A DNA stretch of 64,000 bases from Microbacterium sp. MYb66 (GCF_002979435.1 NZ_PCOV01000001.1:248001-312000), one strand, 5' to 3'; numbered from the stretch's first letter, positions 17,773 to 26,503 are shown. A program made the numbers and translations. The notes: generated by a model from the letters alone, not told the origin.

Positions 17773-19293
17773 CTACTTCTCGGCGGATACGGTGACGCCG
17801 GCCAGGTTGATGCGCGAGTTGATCGAGTCCTCCGGGAAGCCCGTGACGATCGGGCTCACGGCCGTGATGGTCTCGCCGTTGTACAGCCAGTCGGCGGCGT
17901 GCTCCTCCGACACGATGCGCGCGGCCTGTGCGAGGAGTTCGGCGGACTTGTCCGGGTCGACCTCCTCCAGCGCCTTCGCGTACAGGTCCTGGACTTCGGC
18001 GTTGTCGTAGCCGAAGTAGTAGTCGGGGTTCGCGAAGTTGCCGAAGTCGCGCGGCTCGACATGCAGCACGAAGCTGAGGTCGTAGTCGTGGTTCGTGTAC
18101 ACGTCCTCGAGCCAGGCGGCGAACTCGACCGAGTCGACGTCGAGCGTCACGCCGACCTTCGCGAAGTCGGAGATCAGGACCTTCGGAACCGTCGTGCCGT
18201 AGAACGAGGGGATCGTGAGCGTCAGCTCCAGGTCCTCCTGGCCGGCTTCGGCGAGCAGGTCCTTGGCCTTCTCCGGATCGTAGGAGATGACGTCGGACAG
18301 GTCTTCGTAGCCCGGGTCGAGCTCAGGGATCGGTCCGTACAGGGGAGTACCCGCGCCGACGGCCTCGATGAGCGCCTCGTGGTCGATCGCGAGTCGCAGC
18401 GCTTCGCGCACGCGGACGTCGTCCAGGGGAGCCTTCTTGTTGTTGAAGGCCAGCGTGGCCTTGTCGGTCGTGCGCCCCTTGGTGAGGTCGAACTCGCCGG
18501 AGTCCTCGAGCTGCGGGGCGAGGTTCGGGTCGACCGCGGTCAGCACGTCGACGTCGCCGGCGATGGCGGCGTTGACGCCCGCGGTGAAGTCGGGGATGTA
18601 CTGGAACTCGACCTGTGCCACGCCGGCCTTCTCACCCCAGTAGGCGTCGTTGCGGGCGAACGTGATGGTGCTGCCCTTGTTCCAGCGCGTGAGCGTGAAC
18701 GGGCCGGTGCCGTTCTCCGCCGTCTTGAGATCGGTGGTGTCGCCGGTCTTGAACACGAGACCGGCGGGGCCGGTCAGCGCGAACAGGAAGTTCTGGTTCG
18801 GCTCGGAGAGCACGATCTCGACCGTCGTGGCGTCCGGTGCCGTGATCGACGCGACGGCGGCGAACTCGGCGTTGCCCTGCACGGTGGCATCCGTGCGCAC
18901 CGTCTCGTACGAGGAGACGACGTCGGCGGACGTCAGTGGGGTGCCGTCGTGGAAGACGATCCCGTCCTCGAGGGTGAACGTGTAGGTGAGGCCGTCCGAC
19001 GAGACCTCGTAGTCCGAGGCGAGGCGGCCCTCGATCTCGTTCTCCTGGGTGCGCGTGACGAGGCCCTCGTAGATGTTGTCGATGAGGATCTGCTCGAGGG
19101 CGGCGCCGCTGGTGTGCCGGATGTCGAGGTTGGTCGGCTCGAGGACGAGACCGACATGGAGGGTGGCGTCCGGGTCGGGGGCGCTCGGCGAGTTCGACGG
19201 CTCCTGGTCGGGAGCGCCGGAGCAGGCGCTGAGGATCACGGCGGTGGCCGCGAGCGCGGATATCAGCGCGAGACGTCGGGTACGTCGGAACAT
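17773..19293 (-). CDS. Peptide-type ABC substrate-binding lipoprotein (506 aa)
   Basis: SBP family 5 (DppA/OppA-like) binding protein, first gene of the importer operon. It has a lipoprotein signal peptide with lipobox LSAC (Cys24), then a full-length bacterial SBP_5 domain with typical YEGLVTRTQEN, DGIVFHDGTPLTSADVV and VREALRLAIDHEALI. A GAGAGGA ribosome site precedes the ATG. Upstream on the minus strand a TAGGCT (19339-19344) could be its -10 box, about 45 nt from the start codon. The ligand may be a peptide, nickel or another small molecule; sequence alone does not decide. Confidence 0.92.
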   Translation of the reverse strand: MFRRTRRLALISALAATAVILSACSGAPDQEPSNSPSAPDPDATLHVGLVLEPTNLDIRHTSGAALEQILIDNIYEGLVTRTQENEIEGRLASDYEVSSDGLTYTFTLEDGIVFHDGTPLTSADVVSSYETVRTDATVQGNAEFAAVASITAPDATTVEIVLSEPNQNFLFALTGPAGLVFKTGDTTDLKTAENGTGPFTLTRWNKGSTITFARNDAYWGEKAGVAQVEFQYIPDFTAGVNAAIAGDVDVLTAVDPNLAPQLEDSGEFDLTKGRTTDKATLAFNNKKAPLDDVRVREALRLAIDHEALIEAVGAGTPLYGPIPELDPGYEDLSDVISYDPEKAKDLLAEAGQEDLELTLTIPSFYGTTVPKVLISDFAKVGVTLDVDSVEFAAWLEDVYTNHDYDLSFVLHVEPRDFGNFANPDYYFGYDNAEVQDLYAKALEEVDPDKSAELLAQAARIVSEEHAADWLYNGETITAVSPIVTGFPEDSINSRINLAGVTVSAEK

Positions 19294-19385
19294 GGGCGTT
19301 TCCTCTCGGTGCGGCAGGTGCTGTGTGCCGTTGGATCGAGCCTAGAGATGCGTGGCGGGGTGCGGGTCGGGTGTGGCACGGAACG

Positions 19386-20312
19386 TCATATTCCGCGAGC
19401 CGGCGAGGTCGAGTCGATGAGTGCGGCCAGCGGCACGGGCGCTGTCTCCTGCACGTTGTGCGTCGCGTCGAGGACGACCAGCCGGGCTGCGGGCACGCGG
19501 CGCTGCAGTTCGTCGGCATCCGTCTCGCTGACGAAACCGCGTGCGGCTCGAACCAGGGTGACGGGGGCGCGCACCCCCGCCAGGTCGTCCCATCCGGTCT
19601 CGTGCAGGACGGACGGGGCCGCCGCCGAGCCGGGGTCGTGAGCGGCGAGCGCCTGAGCGGCGAGATGCGCGAAGTGGTGCTTCCATTCCACGCGCCCGTC
19701 CGCGCGCACGCGCGTGTTGAGGAAGACGCCGCGCTCGGTCTCCGGGCGCGTGCCGCCGAAGCCGAGCGACATGGCCTTGTCGACGAGTTCATCGCGGGAG
19801 GCGAAGTCCGTCGGCCCCGCATAGAACTCGCGCAGCGCGGCCGGGCCCGCCGTCACGTCGATGCCGGGCGTGATGTCGACGATGATGAGCTCGGACACGA
19901 GGTCGGGTCGAGAGGCAGCGAGAGCGGCACCGGTGAGCCCGCCGAGGGACTGGCCGACGACGATCTGAGGCTGCGTCGCCCAGGCGTCGAGCGCTGCCGC
20001 GACATCGCCGGCGAGGGTACGGGGCGTGTAGTCGACGTCGTCGCGCCAGGCGGAGTCGCCGTGTCCCGCGAGATCGATCGCGAGCAGAGGCTGCTGCAGC
20101 GCCAGGGCGGTCGTGTCCCAGGTGTGCGCGTTCAGGCCGGCGCCGTGCAGCAGGGTGACCCGGGGGGCATCGGTTCCGAATCGGAGTGCGCTCAGGGTGC
20201 GCCCATCCGCGAGGGGGAGTGTGAGGCGCTCCACTTGGGGGAGCGGGACGCCGAGCGCATCGGCCTGTGCGGGAAGATAGCTGAACTCGCTGATGTCGAT
20301 CGCCACGTCCAT
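19386..20312 (-). CDS. Alpha/beta hydrolase (308 aa)
   Basis: Serine hydrolase fold. The oxyanion-region motif is LLHGAGLNAHTWD, the nucleophile elbow is VVGQSLGGLTG, and the late catalytic His is in DATHNVQETAP. The start at 20312 (MDVAIDISEF) was preferred because GAGGG lies 8 nt upstream; an ATG 15 nt earlier lacks a ribosome site. It diverges from the AhpD-like gene. The substrate is unknown. Confidence 0.85.
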   Translation of the reverse strand: MDVAIDISEFSYLPAQADALGVPLPQVERLTLPLADGRTLSALRFGTDAPRVTLLHGAGLNAHTWDTTALALQQPLLAIDLAGHGDSAWRDDVDYTPRTLAGDVAAALDAWATQPQIVVGQSLGGLTGAALAASRPDLVSELIIVDITPGIDVTAGPAALREFYAGPTDFASRDELVDKAMSLGFGGTRPETERGVFLNTRVRADGRVEWKHHFAHLAAQALAAHDPGSAAAPSVLHETGWDDLAGVRAPVTLVRAARGFVSETDADELQRRVPAARLVVLDATHNVQETAPVPLAALIDSTSPARGI

Positions 20313-20349
20313 ATTCTGCGCCCTCATCGCGACGCGAGAGAAATGCGCG

Positions 20350-20379
20350 AGCGTAACGACAGGTATTACGCCGTAACAA
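20350..20379 (-). promoter_or_regulatory. Putative promoter of the alpha/beta hydrolase
   Basis: Minus-strand TTGTTA (20374-20379) and TACGCT (20350-20355) are separated by 18 bp, giving a leader of about 30 nt. The surrounding stretch is clearly more AT-rich than its flanks. Confidence 0.5.
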
Positions 20380-20471
20380 GTGAACATAATGCGAGCTTTT
20401 CGAGAGCATCGCTGGTCTATCTGCATTTCGGCGGCGGGGTTGCTCTCCGGGCTACTCGGGGGCGGGGCGAA

Positions 20472-20477
20472 TATCAT
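20472..20477 (+). promoter_or_regulatory. -10 element of the AhpD-like gene (leaderless)
   Basis: TATCAT lies 6 nt before the ATG at 20484. It is the closest match to the TATAAT consensus among the leaderless starts in this window. Confidence 0.5.
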
Positions 20478-20483
20478 GGAGAC

Positions 20484-20960
20484 ATGAGCGAGACGCGTGT
20501 GCACCTGTCCAAGACCGAGCCTGCCGCCTACCAGGCGCTCGACGCATTCTCGAAGACGGTCGGGCAGATCTGCGCAGCGAACGGCATCGACGATCGGCTC
20601 AAAGAGATCGTCATGATTCACTGCTCCCAGCTGAACGGATGCGCGTACTGCGCCCGCATCCACGTCGACCGAGCCGTCGCCGCCGGTATCGACACCGACA
20701 CGCTCACGCAGATCCCCACCTGGCGGGAGAGCGGGGTCTTCAGTGAGCGGGAGCGCGCGGCGCTCGAGCTCGCAGAGGCTTTCACGTTCATCGCCGAGGA
20801 CGGCATCTCCGACGAGGTGTACGACCTCGTCGGCGGGGTGTTCACCGAGAAGGAGTACGCCGCACTGAGCTGGGCGTGCGTCTCCATCAACGCGTTCAAC
20901 CGGATCGTGATCGCCGGCCGGTACCCCGTGCCCGCTCGGGCACCGCAGGCGCAGGCATGA
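20484..20960 (+). CDS. Carboxymuconolactone decarboxylase/AhpD-like protein (158 aa)
   Basis: Alkylhydroperoxidase D-type protein. The redox CxxC is present as CAYCARIH (Cys53, Cys56, followed by the conserved His), preceded by KEIVMIHCSQLNG. Relatives act as thiol peroxidases or protective reductants. The ATG at 20484 follows TATCAT by 6 nt; in-frame codons upstream read through the divergent intergenic region and are not coding. It overlaps the phosphatase gene by 4 bp (ATGA). Confidence 0.9.
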   Translation: MSETRVHLSKTEPAAYQALDAFSKTVGQICAANGIDDRLKEIVMIHCSQLNGCAYCARIHVDRAVAAGIDTDTLTQIPTWRESGVFSERERAALELAEAFTFIAEDGISDEVYDLVGGVFTEKEYAALSWACVSINAFNRIVIAGRYPVPARAPQAQA

Positions 20961-21670
20961 CGATCCTCGACGTCGGCGGCGTCTCGAACGTCCGCGACGT
21001 CGGTGGCATCCCGGCTGCGGGCGGCCGCATCCGCTCCGGTGTCCTGCTGCGGTCGGGGCAGCTCTCCGGTGCGACGACGGACGGGATCGCGATGCTGCGC
21101 GCGAGTGTGCAGCACATCGTCGACCTTCGCGACGGTGAGGAGGTCGCGGCGGAGCCCTCTGAGATCGAAGGCCCCGACACCACGCACCTCCCTCTGTTCC
21201 TGGGCTCGGTTCGGTCGTTCTTCGAGGCGGACACCAGCCTCGACGAGCTCTACCTTCACCTGCTCGAGGAGAGCGGGGAGCGGCTGGTCGACGCCATCCG
21301 CGTCATCGCAGCGGGGGAGCGCACTCTCGTGCATTGCACGGTCGGCAAAGATCGGACCGGCGTGACCATCGCGCTCGCGCTGTCTGCGGTGGGCGCCGAT
21401 CGCGAAGCCGTGATCGCCGACTACGCGCTCACCGAGTCGCAGCTGCCCGCGCAGCGATCCCAGCGGGTCGCCGAGTATCTGCGCACGCAGCACCCCGAGG
21501 CCGTGCATGCGGTGGCCCTCGCGACGCAGTCGCCGGCGCCCGTCATGCGCCGCCTGCTGGAACAGGTCGATGAGCGCTGGGGTTCGGCCGCCGGATACCT
21601 CCGTGCGAAGGGGATGACGGAAGCAGAGCTCACCGCGCTCACTGCCGCGCTCGTCGAGTCGGATTCCTGA
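20957..21670 (+). CDS. Tyrosine-protein phosphatase (237 aa)
   Basis: PTP-fold phosphatase similar to the MptpB/Y_phosphatase3 family. The P-loop is HCTVGKDRTG with catalytic Cys127 and Arg133. The N-terminal VSNVRDVGGIPAAGG and the IVDLRDGEEVA stretch are also typical of that family. Mycobacterial relatives dephosphorylate Tyr, Ser/Thr and phosphoinositides. It is translationally coupled to the AhpD-like gene. Confidence 0.9.
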   Translation: MTILDVGGVSNVRDVGGIPAAGGRIRSGVLLRSGQLSGATTDGIAMLRASVQHIVDLRDGEEVAAEPSEIEGPDTTHLPLFLGSVRSFFEADTSLDELYLHLLEESGERLVDAIRVIAAGERTLVHCTVGKDRTGVTIALALSAVGADREAVIADYALTESQLPAQRSQRVAEYLRTQHPEAVHAVALATQSPAPVMRRLLEQVDERWGSAAGYLRAKGMTEAELTALTAALVESDS

Positions 21671-21702
21671 TCGCCTCGCCGGCGGATATCGCGGTCGGAA
21701 GG

Positions 21703-21721
21703 CAAGGTTAGGCAAGCCTTC
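21703..21721 (+). promoter_or_regulatory. Iron box (DtxR/IdeR operator) before the SIP-domain gene
   Basis: The 19-bp site contains AGGTTAGGCAAGCCTT and matches 13 of 19 positions of the IdeR/DtxR consensus (TTAGGTTAGSCTMACCTWA). It ends 23 bp before the ATG and 8 bp before a TACGAT -10-like hexamer (21730-21735), so a bound repressor would cover the -35 region. Expected behaviour is repression when iron is plentiful. Confidence 0.72.
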
Positions 21722-21744
21722 ACTTGGTGTACGATGGAGTCACC

Positions 21745-22215
21745 ATGGACACCTCGCTCGAGACTCGCAGCACGCGCGCCGAACGTCGCGCGGCACGTCA
21801 GCGCGCGCACCACCTGGTGACGGCGGACGAGCAGTCGCTCACCGAGCTCGAGGTCTTCCTGACGACGCTCCCGCTGTGCGCCTCCGGCCGCATCTTCATC
21901 GAGGTTCCCGAGATCGCCGACATCGGTGTGATCGAGGCTCCCGGCCGGATGACCGTCACCTGGCTCGCTCGCGAGCAGCGTTCCGGTGTCCCGGGAAGCG
22001 GCCGTGCGTGCGCGCCGGGCCAGGCTCTGGCGCGGGCGACCTGTGCATGGGCCGACGAGATGATGTGCGACGACGAGATCGAGACCCGCGTCACCCTTCT
22101 CGGGGGCTACCTGGGCACGGCGGACATCGTCGAGCATCTGACCGGCTCGCTGGACGTCTCGCCCGCTCTCATCCGCACGCCGGAGCGTTTCGGTCTGCTG
22201 CCGATCGACCTCTGA
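21745..22215 (+). CDS. Stand-alone SIP (siderophore-interacting) domain protein (156 aa)
   Basis: Matches the C-terminal NADPH-binding SIP half of ferric-siderophore reductases (ViuB family): HLVTADEQSLTELEVFLTTLP, a central beta-strand unit, VTWLAREQR, then an Ala- and Trp-containing helix. The N-terminal FAD-binding half is missing, and no flavoprotein partner lies next to it. The ATG has GGAG 5 nt upstream. The iron box just before the gene fits a role in siderophore iron release. Function without the FAD domain is unresolved. Confidence 0.75.
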   Translation: MDTSLETRSTRAERRAARQRAHHLVTADEQSLTELEVFLTTLPLCASGRIFIEVPEIADIGVIEAPGRMTVTWLAREQRSGVPGSGRACAPGQALARATCAWADEMMCDDEIETRVTLLGGYLGTADIVEHLTGSLDVSPALIRTPERFGLLPIDL

Positions 22216-22219
22216 TTTC

Positions 22220-22663
22220 TCAGCGAGGGCGGCGCACGTAGTTGCCGTCTTCCAGTCCGGCCTCGATCTCGAAGCGGTTGCGCAGCGGATCGCGTCCTGC
22301 GAACAGGTAAAGCACCGGCATCAGAAAGCCGTAGCGGAGCCACTGCGCCTTGTGCACGGCCTCATGGCGGAGCACGGCGTCGGTGGGGCGCGTGTCACCG
22401 GTCAGGAAGCAGCCGCCGACGCACACGCCGCCGCGATTGAAGGTCCACTTCGGCATGCCCTGGAAGATCCAGAGCCCCGCTCGTCGTTCGACCTCTCCCG
22501 TGCTCCACAGAGAGCCCCAGACCCAGCCCACCGCGGTGCCCCAGGCGTAGCCGAGGCGACTGATCGGGGACCGCAGCAGGACGGAGGGGAGGCGGCGGTC
22601 GAAACGCCGCCCGCGGGCGAGAGCTTCCTCGGCGGCAGGACGCCACTCGTGTGCGCCGCTCAT
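22220..22663 (-). CDS. HEXXH-containing protein of unknown family (147 aa)
   Basis: Small protein with a zinc-metallopeptidase-like HEAVH (around residue 110) in LRHEAVHKAQWLRYG, flanked by GGVCVGGCFLTG and a short hydrophobic helix (FLMPVLYLFAG). The pattern recalls DUF4157-type peptidase-like domains, but I cannot confirm the family. The ATG overlaps the stop of the arginase-like gene (ATGA), so the two are coupled. It ends 4 bp from the convergent SIP gene. Confidence 0.7.
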   Translation of the reverse strand: MSGAHEWRPAAEEALARGRRFDRRLPSVLLRSPISRLGYAWGTAVGWVWGSLWSTGEVERRAGLWIFQGMPKWTFNRGGVCVGGCFLTGDTRPTDAVLRHEAVHKAQWLRYGFLMPVLYLFAGRDPLRNRFEIEAGLEDGNYVRRPR

Positions 22664-23463
22664 GCGACTGCTCCGACGAGCCGGAGCAGCGCGCCGAGGT
22701 CGTCCACCGCGTCTGCCGGAGATCGCGGTGCGAACCCGGCGATCGTCGCCCCTGCCAGCGGTACCTCGGAGCGCAGTGCGCGGATGGCGGTGCTCAGGGC
22801 AGCAGGGGACAGGCCGAACGGCACCGATGAGGACACCCCGGCGAAGTCGGAGGGATCGAGCACGTCCACGTCGATGTGCACCCAGACGCGTGACGCTCCG
22901 GTCGCGCGCACCGCCTCGAGCAGCGCATCGGGGCGCTCGAGGTCGGTAACCGAGAGATTGGTGAGCGGGTCGAGCTGTGCGACCTCGGCGTCGTCGAGGT
23001 TGCGGACGCCGACGGTGATCACCCGGTTCGAAGGGAGGGCGGGGGAGAGCACGAGCTGTTCCTCGCCTTCGCCGAGCAGTGCACGAAGCGCCATTCCGGA
23101 GAACGCACCGGACGGCGAGGTCTCCGGGGTGTGCATGTCGGCGTGCGCATCGCACCACACCACGGCGAGATCAGCCGTGCCGCCCGGAAGCGCATCGAGC
23201 GCGGCGACGGTGACACTGCAGTCGCCCCCGATCACGACCGTGCCGGTGTCGATGTGCCCGTGCACGAGCTCGCGCGTCTGCAGCAATGCGCTCAGCCGTC
23301 GTACCCCGGTTCCCAGCGACTCACCCGCCTCGACCGGGACGTCCAGCACGGTGGTGGCGGCACGCGGCAGATCTCCGGCGATCGCCGAGGCGCCGTCGAC
23401 GAGGAGCATCGCGCGCGGCGCGGGAGAGCCCTGCCACTGCGGGATGACGAGGAATCGCACCAT
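22660..23463 (-). CDS. Arginase/agmatinase-family hydrolase (267 aa)
   Basis: Ureohydrolase fold with the binuclear-manganese motifs GGDCSV, WCDAHADMHT (Asp/His/Asp/His ligands) and DIDVLDPSDF. Family members cleave arginine, agmatine, formiminoglutamate or guanidino acids. The compact length and the loop sequences do not settle which. A GGAGG site precedes the ATG. It is the first gene of a two-gene operon with the HEXXH protein. Confidence 0.88.
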   Translation of the reverse strand: MVRFLVIPQWQGSPAPRAMLLVDGASAIAGDLPRAATTVLDVPVEAGESLGTGVRRLSALLQTRELVHGHIDTGTVVIGGDCSVTVAALDALPGGTADLAVVWCDAHADMHTPETSPSGAFSGMALRALLGEGEEQLVLSPALPSNRVITVGVRNLDDAEVAQLDPLTNLSVTDLERPDALLEAVRATGASRVWVHIDVDVLDPSDFAGVSSSVPFGLSPAALSTAIRALRSEVPLAGATIAGFAPRSPADAVDDLGALLRLVGAVA

Positions 23464-23484
23464 GGGTGCCTCCGAAACAGAAGC

Positions 23485-23519
23485 GCGGATGCTCCGGGCG
23501 CGCAGCCCGGAGCATCCGC
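23485..23519 (-). terminator. Strong hairpin after pspA
   Basis: Perfect 15-bp stem (23485-23499 with 23505-23519) and 5-nt loop, starting 9 nt past the pspA stop. On the minus strand it is followed by a T-rich stretch (CTTCTGTTTC). A clear Rho-independent terminator that separates pspA from the arginase-like operon. Confidence 0.85.
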
Positions 23520-23527
23520 TGGTCGTG

Positions 23528-24271
23528 TCAGTTGCCTTCGATGGCCTGACGGGGAGCGCTGCCGCCGGCCTTGAGCTCGGCGAGTCGTGCCTCGACCTCG
23601 GTCAGCTCGCCGAGGTCTTCCAGGCTCTCGAACTGCGCATCGAGGCTCGATGCCGCGAGCTCGATCTTGCCCTGAGCGATGGCCTCCTGGCGACGCACCT
23701 TGTCTTCGAAACGACCCAGCTCGCTGGTGGGGTCGAGCACGTTGATCGAGCCGACCGCGTCCTGGACCTTGGTCTGCGCCTCGGCGACCTTGGCGCGCGC
23801 GAGGAGCTCGCTGCGCTTGTTCTTGAGCTCGACGAGCTTGTCCTTCATGCCGTTGAGGCCGCTCTTGAGCTTGTCGACGATCTCGGTCTGGGCGGCGATC
23901 TGCGGCTCTGCGCCGGTCGCCTCGCGCTCGGCGCTGATCTGGCGCTGGAGGGCGATCTTGGCGAGGTTGTCGAACTTGTCGGCATCCGTGACGTCGCCGC
24001 TCTTGCGCATCTCATCGGCCTTGCGGCTGGCGGCGAGTGCCTTGTTGCCCCACTCGGTCGCCGCCTGGACGTCTTCCTCGTGGTCGCGCTCGAGGAGTCG
24101 CAGGTTGCCGATGGTCTCGGCGATCGCGGACTCGGCGTCGGCGATGCTGTTCGTGTAGTCGCGAACGAGCTGGTCGATCATCTTCTGCGGGTCTTCCGCG
24201 GAGTCCAGGAGGGAGTTGATGTTCGCGCGGACGAGGGTCGAGATACGTCCGAAGATGGACTGCTTGGTCAT
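23528..24271 (-). CDS. pspA: Phage-shock-protein A / IM30 family (247 aa)
   Basis: ESCRT-III-like membrane-repair protein, almost entirely alpha-helical and coiled-coil. Recognisable parts are the opening FGRISTLVRANINSLLDSAE, DPQKMIDQLVRDY, and the long charged helices through about residue 210. The C-terminus is short. An AAAGGAA site precedes the ATG. The TPM-domain gene lies 58 bp upstream on the same strand; PspA-TPM pairing is common in actinobacteria and suggests a joint envelope-stress role. Confidence 0.93.
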   Translation of the reverse strand: MTKQSIFGRISTLVRANINSLLDSAEDPQKMIDQLVRDYTNSIADAESAIAETIGNLRLLERDHEEDVQAATEWGNKALAASRKADEMRKSGDVTDADKFDNLAKIALQRQISAEREATGAEPQIAAQTEIVDKLKSGLNGMKDKLVELKNKRSELLARAKVAEAQTKVQDAVGSINVLDPTSELGRFEDKVRRQEAIAQGKIELAASSLDAQFESLEDLGELTEVEARLAELKAGGSAPRQAIEGN

Positions 24272-24329
24272 GCGTGGTTCCTTTCAGAGGGCGTCTTCGA
24301 GAGCTTGGCGTAAATGTCTGTGGAGCGGA

Positions 24330-26381
24330 TCAGAAGCGTCTACCTCCCGATCGGCCGCTACGGCCGCCGCCGCGGGAGCCCCCGCCGCCGCCGAAGCCCG
24401 AGCTGCGGAATCCGCCGCCGCCGGAAGAACGCCAGCCGCTGCTGCCGCTGCGCCGCGATGAGCTGCCGCCCCCGCCACCGCCGGCGAGCAGTCCGCCGAT
24501 GATTCCGCCGAGGATGTCCCCGCCGAGCCCGGAACCACCCGACGACGAGCCGGAACCGCCGAAGGGGCCGCCCCAGCCGCCCTGCTCGTAGCCGGGAGAG
24601 TTGTACGCCTGGACATCGGATTGCGCGGCGGAGGTCGCCTGGCCCGCGAGAGCGAGAGAGCGATTCGCCTCCGCCAACGCGGCGTCCGGGTCGGAGGCGC
24701 GCAGGTTCAGTGCCTGGGTCAGGCTCGCCTCTGCATTGGCGAGACGCGTCCTGGCGGTGGAGCCGACCGTGCCGCGTCGGGTCTCGATGAACTCGCGGGC
24801 CGCGCGGATCTCGGAGTTCGCCTGCGCGAGAGTCTGCTCCAGCATCTGCTGGACGCGACGCGATCGTTCCACGCTCTCGCGCCCCTGGGCTATCGCGGCA
24901 TCGATCTGGGCGTTCGCCGCCGTGAGCGCCTCGAGCACGCGCTGCGGGTTCCGAGCGGAGCTCGCGAGGTCGGCCTGCGCGAGTTGGAGCTGCTGAGCGG
25001 TCGCGGAGGCAGCGGCCGCGATGGTGCCGCTCGTGTCCGGCAGCTGCTGCGCGGCCGCGAGATCTGCCTGCAGTTCGGCGACGAGCGCCTGGGACTGGGT
25101 CTCGATCGCCGACAACTCTGCGCCGAGGGTCGTCACCGCCTGGGCGAGCTGGGCCGCCTGCGCCACCGACTGTTCGGCCGTGCGGATCGCGAACGCGGCC
25201 TCTCCGGACCGACCTGCGACGATCGCCTGCGCTGCGGCCTCGATCGAGCGGTCGGCGAGGTCGGCGCGCTCCTGTGCCTGCGCCGGGTTGTCAGCGACCG
25301 TGCTGAGCGCCGCGGCGTCGTAGACGCTGGAGAGCCGGGTCAGAGCCGGCGCAGCTGATGCGAGGACGGGAGTGAGGGCCGCACGTTCGGCGCGGACCCG
25401 CTCGAGTTCCTGCGGGGCGTTCTGCTCGAGCTTGCGGAGTGCGTCGAAGGCCTCGGTGTTGTCATCGAGCACGTCGTCGATCTCGTCCGCGATCCGGATG
25501 ATGCGGATGTGCCAGGCCCGGCGGTCGTGGATCGTGTCCTCGATCTCGTCGTCGAGCTTCTGCTTCAGGTCGAAGGCCTCGGCGATCTTCGCCTTCGCCA
25601 CCTCGACGGCACGCGTGAACTCTTCGGTCGCTCCTTCACCGAACTGGGCGACGGCGAAGCCGAGCTCCTCCTTGCTGGAGGTGATCGCGTCGTCTGCCTG
25701 CACGAGCGCGAGTCCGGCCTGCGTCTCGACCTGCTGATCGGTGAGGGTGGAGAACGGATCGGCCGGGTCGGGCTTCTCGGGCATCGCGCCGCGCCTGCGG
25801 ATCTCGGCGTTGCGGCGGGAGCGACGCACGAGGACCACGACGAGCCAGATGAGCAGACCTGCTGCAATGACGGCCACGACGATCAGTCCGATGCGGAGGG
25901 CCCCGGCACCGCCGTCGCCCTGGATCTCATCGGCTGCGAGCGTGATGGCCCCCACCCAGTCCCCGTCGGCGGCGAAGGGGACCATCTTGTCTTCGATGCT
26001 GTCGATCTGGCTGAAGCTGAGCGGGCCGTCGGAGGCTGCGGAGATGTAGAAGCTGCGCCCGTCGACGGCGATCGCCAGAAGGTACTGCTGCGATCCGAGG
26101 TTGTTCTCCTGTGCGACGGTGTCGGCCCACTCGGCGTTGTCGCTGGGGTTGGTGAAGTCGTCGACCAGCACGACGAACAGGTCGGCGCTCGAGTTGTCGG
26201 TCAGCTCCTGCAGCCGCGCTTCGACGGTCGCCTCGTCGTCGGTGCTCAGGACCTGCGCCTGATCGGTGACGTACCCGGCGTCGAGCGTGAGCGGATCGGT
26301 GGCGGATGCCGCGGAGGCGGAGAGGGCTCCTGCGGTCGCGGCCAGCAGGAGTGCGGCCAGCGCCAGCCACCGTTTCGTCAT
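24330..26381 (-). CDS. TPM-domain membrane protein with coiled coil and Gly/Ser tail (683 aa)
   Basis: Signal peptide (about residues 1-26), then an extracytoplasmic TPM_phosphatase domain (about 35-165, with YVTDQAQVLSTDDEATVEARL), then one membrane helix near residues 175-195. A long Ala/Glu/Gln-rich helical region of about 400 residues follows, and the last 75 residues are Gly/Ser/Arg-rich low complexity. TPM domains are linked to membrane-protein quality control. It is probably co-transcribed with pspA downstream. The start follows a GGAGGGA site. Confidence 0.88.
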   Translation of the reverse strand: MTKRWLALAALLLAATAGALSASAASATDPLTLDAGYVTDQAQVLSTDDEATVEARLQELTDNSSADLFVVLVDDFTNPSDNAEWADTVAQENNLGSQQYLLAIAVDGRSFYISAASDGPLSFSQIDSIEDKMVPFAADGDWVGAITLAADEIQGDGGAGALRIGLIVVAVIAAGLLIWLVVVLVRRSRRNAEIRRRGAMPEKPDPADPFSTLTDQQVETQAGLALVQADDAITSSKEELGFAVAQFGEGATEEFTRAVEVAKAKIAEAFDLKQKLDDEIEDTIHDRRAWHIRIIRIADEIDDVLDDNTEAFDALRKLEQNAPQELERVRAERAALTPVLASAAPALTRLSSVYDAAALSTVADNPAQAQERADLADRSIEAAAQAIVAGRSGEAAFAIRTAEQSVAQAAQLAQAVTTLGAELSAIETQSQALVAELQADLAAAQQLPDTSGTIAAAASATAQQLQLAQADLASSARNPQRVLEALTAANAQIDAAIAQGRESVERSRRVQQMLEQTLAQANSEIRAAREFIETRRGTVGSTARTRLANAEASLTQALNLRASDPDAALAEANRSLALAGQATSAAQSDVQAYNSPGYEQGGWGGPFGGSGSSSGGSGLGGDILGGIIGGLLAGGGGGGSSSRRSGSSGWRSSGGGGFRSSGFGGGGGSRGGGRSGRSGGRRF

Positions 26382-26490
26382 CGTCTTCCCTCCGACCGGC
26401 AGCCGAGCCCCATGTCATGAGTCTATGCACAGAGCCCGACACGCGACAGCACTCGACGCGGGTTCACCGTTCGCCCTCAGCGGAGACACA

Positions 26491-26496
26491 TACGCT
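26491..26496 (+). promoter_or_regulatory. -10 element of the DUF3097 gene (leaderless)
   Basis: TACGCT lies 7 nt before the ATG at 26504. The intervening GGGAGG would suit the ATG at 26513 as a ribosome site instead, so either a leaderless start at 26504 or a led start at 26513 is possible. Confidence 0.4.
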
Positions 26497-26503
26497 GGGA
26501 GGC

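Noticed and set aside
17899..19641. Long open frame antisense to the ABC binding protein (+ strand, 580 codons)
   Set aside because: Composition is Arg/Gly/Val/Asp-heavy without any family motif, and it lies opposite a well-supported lipoprotein gene. A shadow caused by high GC at third positions.
19323..20483. N-terminal extension of the AhpD-like protein
   Set aside because: The in-frame codons are antisense to the alpha/beta hydrolase and cross its promoter. The ATG at 20484 gives the normal family length.
22352..24313. 653-codon plus-strand frame across three minus-strand genes
   Set aside because: It crosses a strong terminator and gene boundaries, and its composition changes abruptly. 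Not a real gene.
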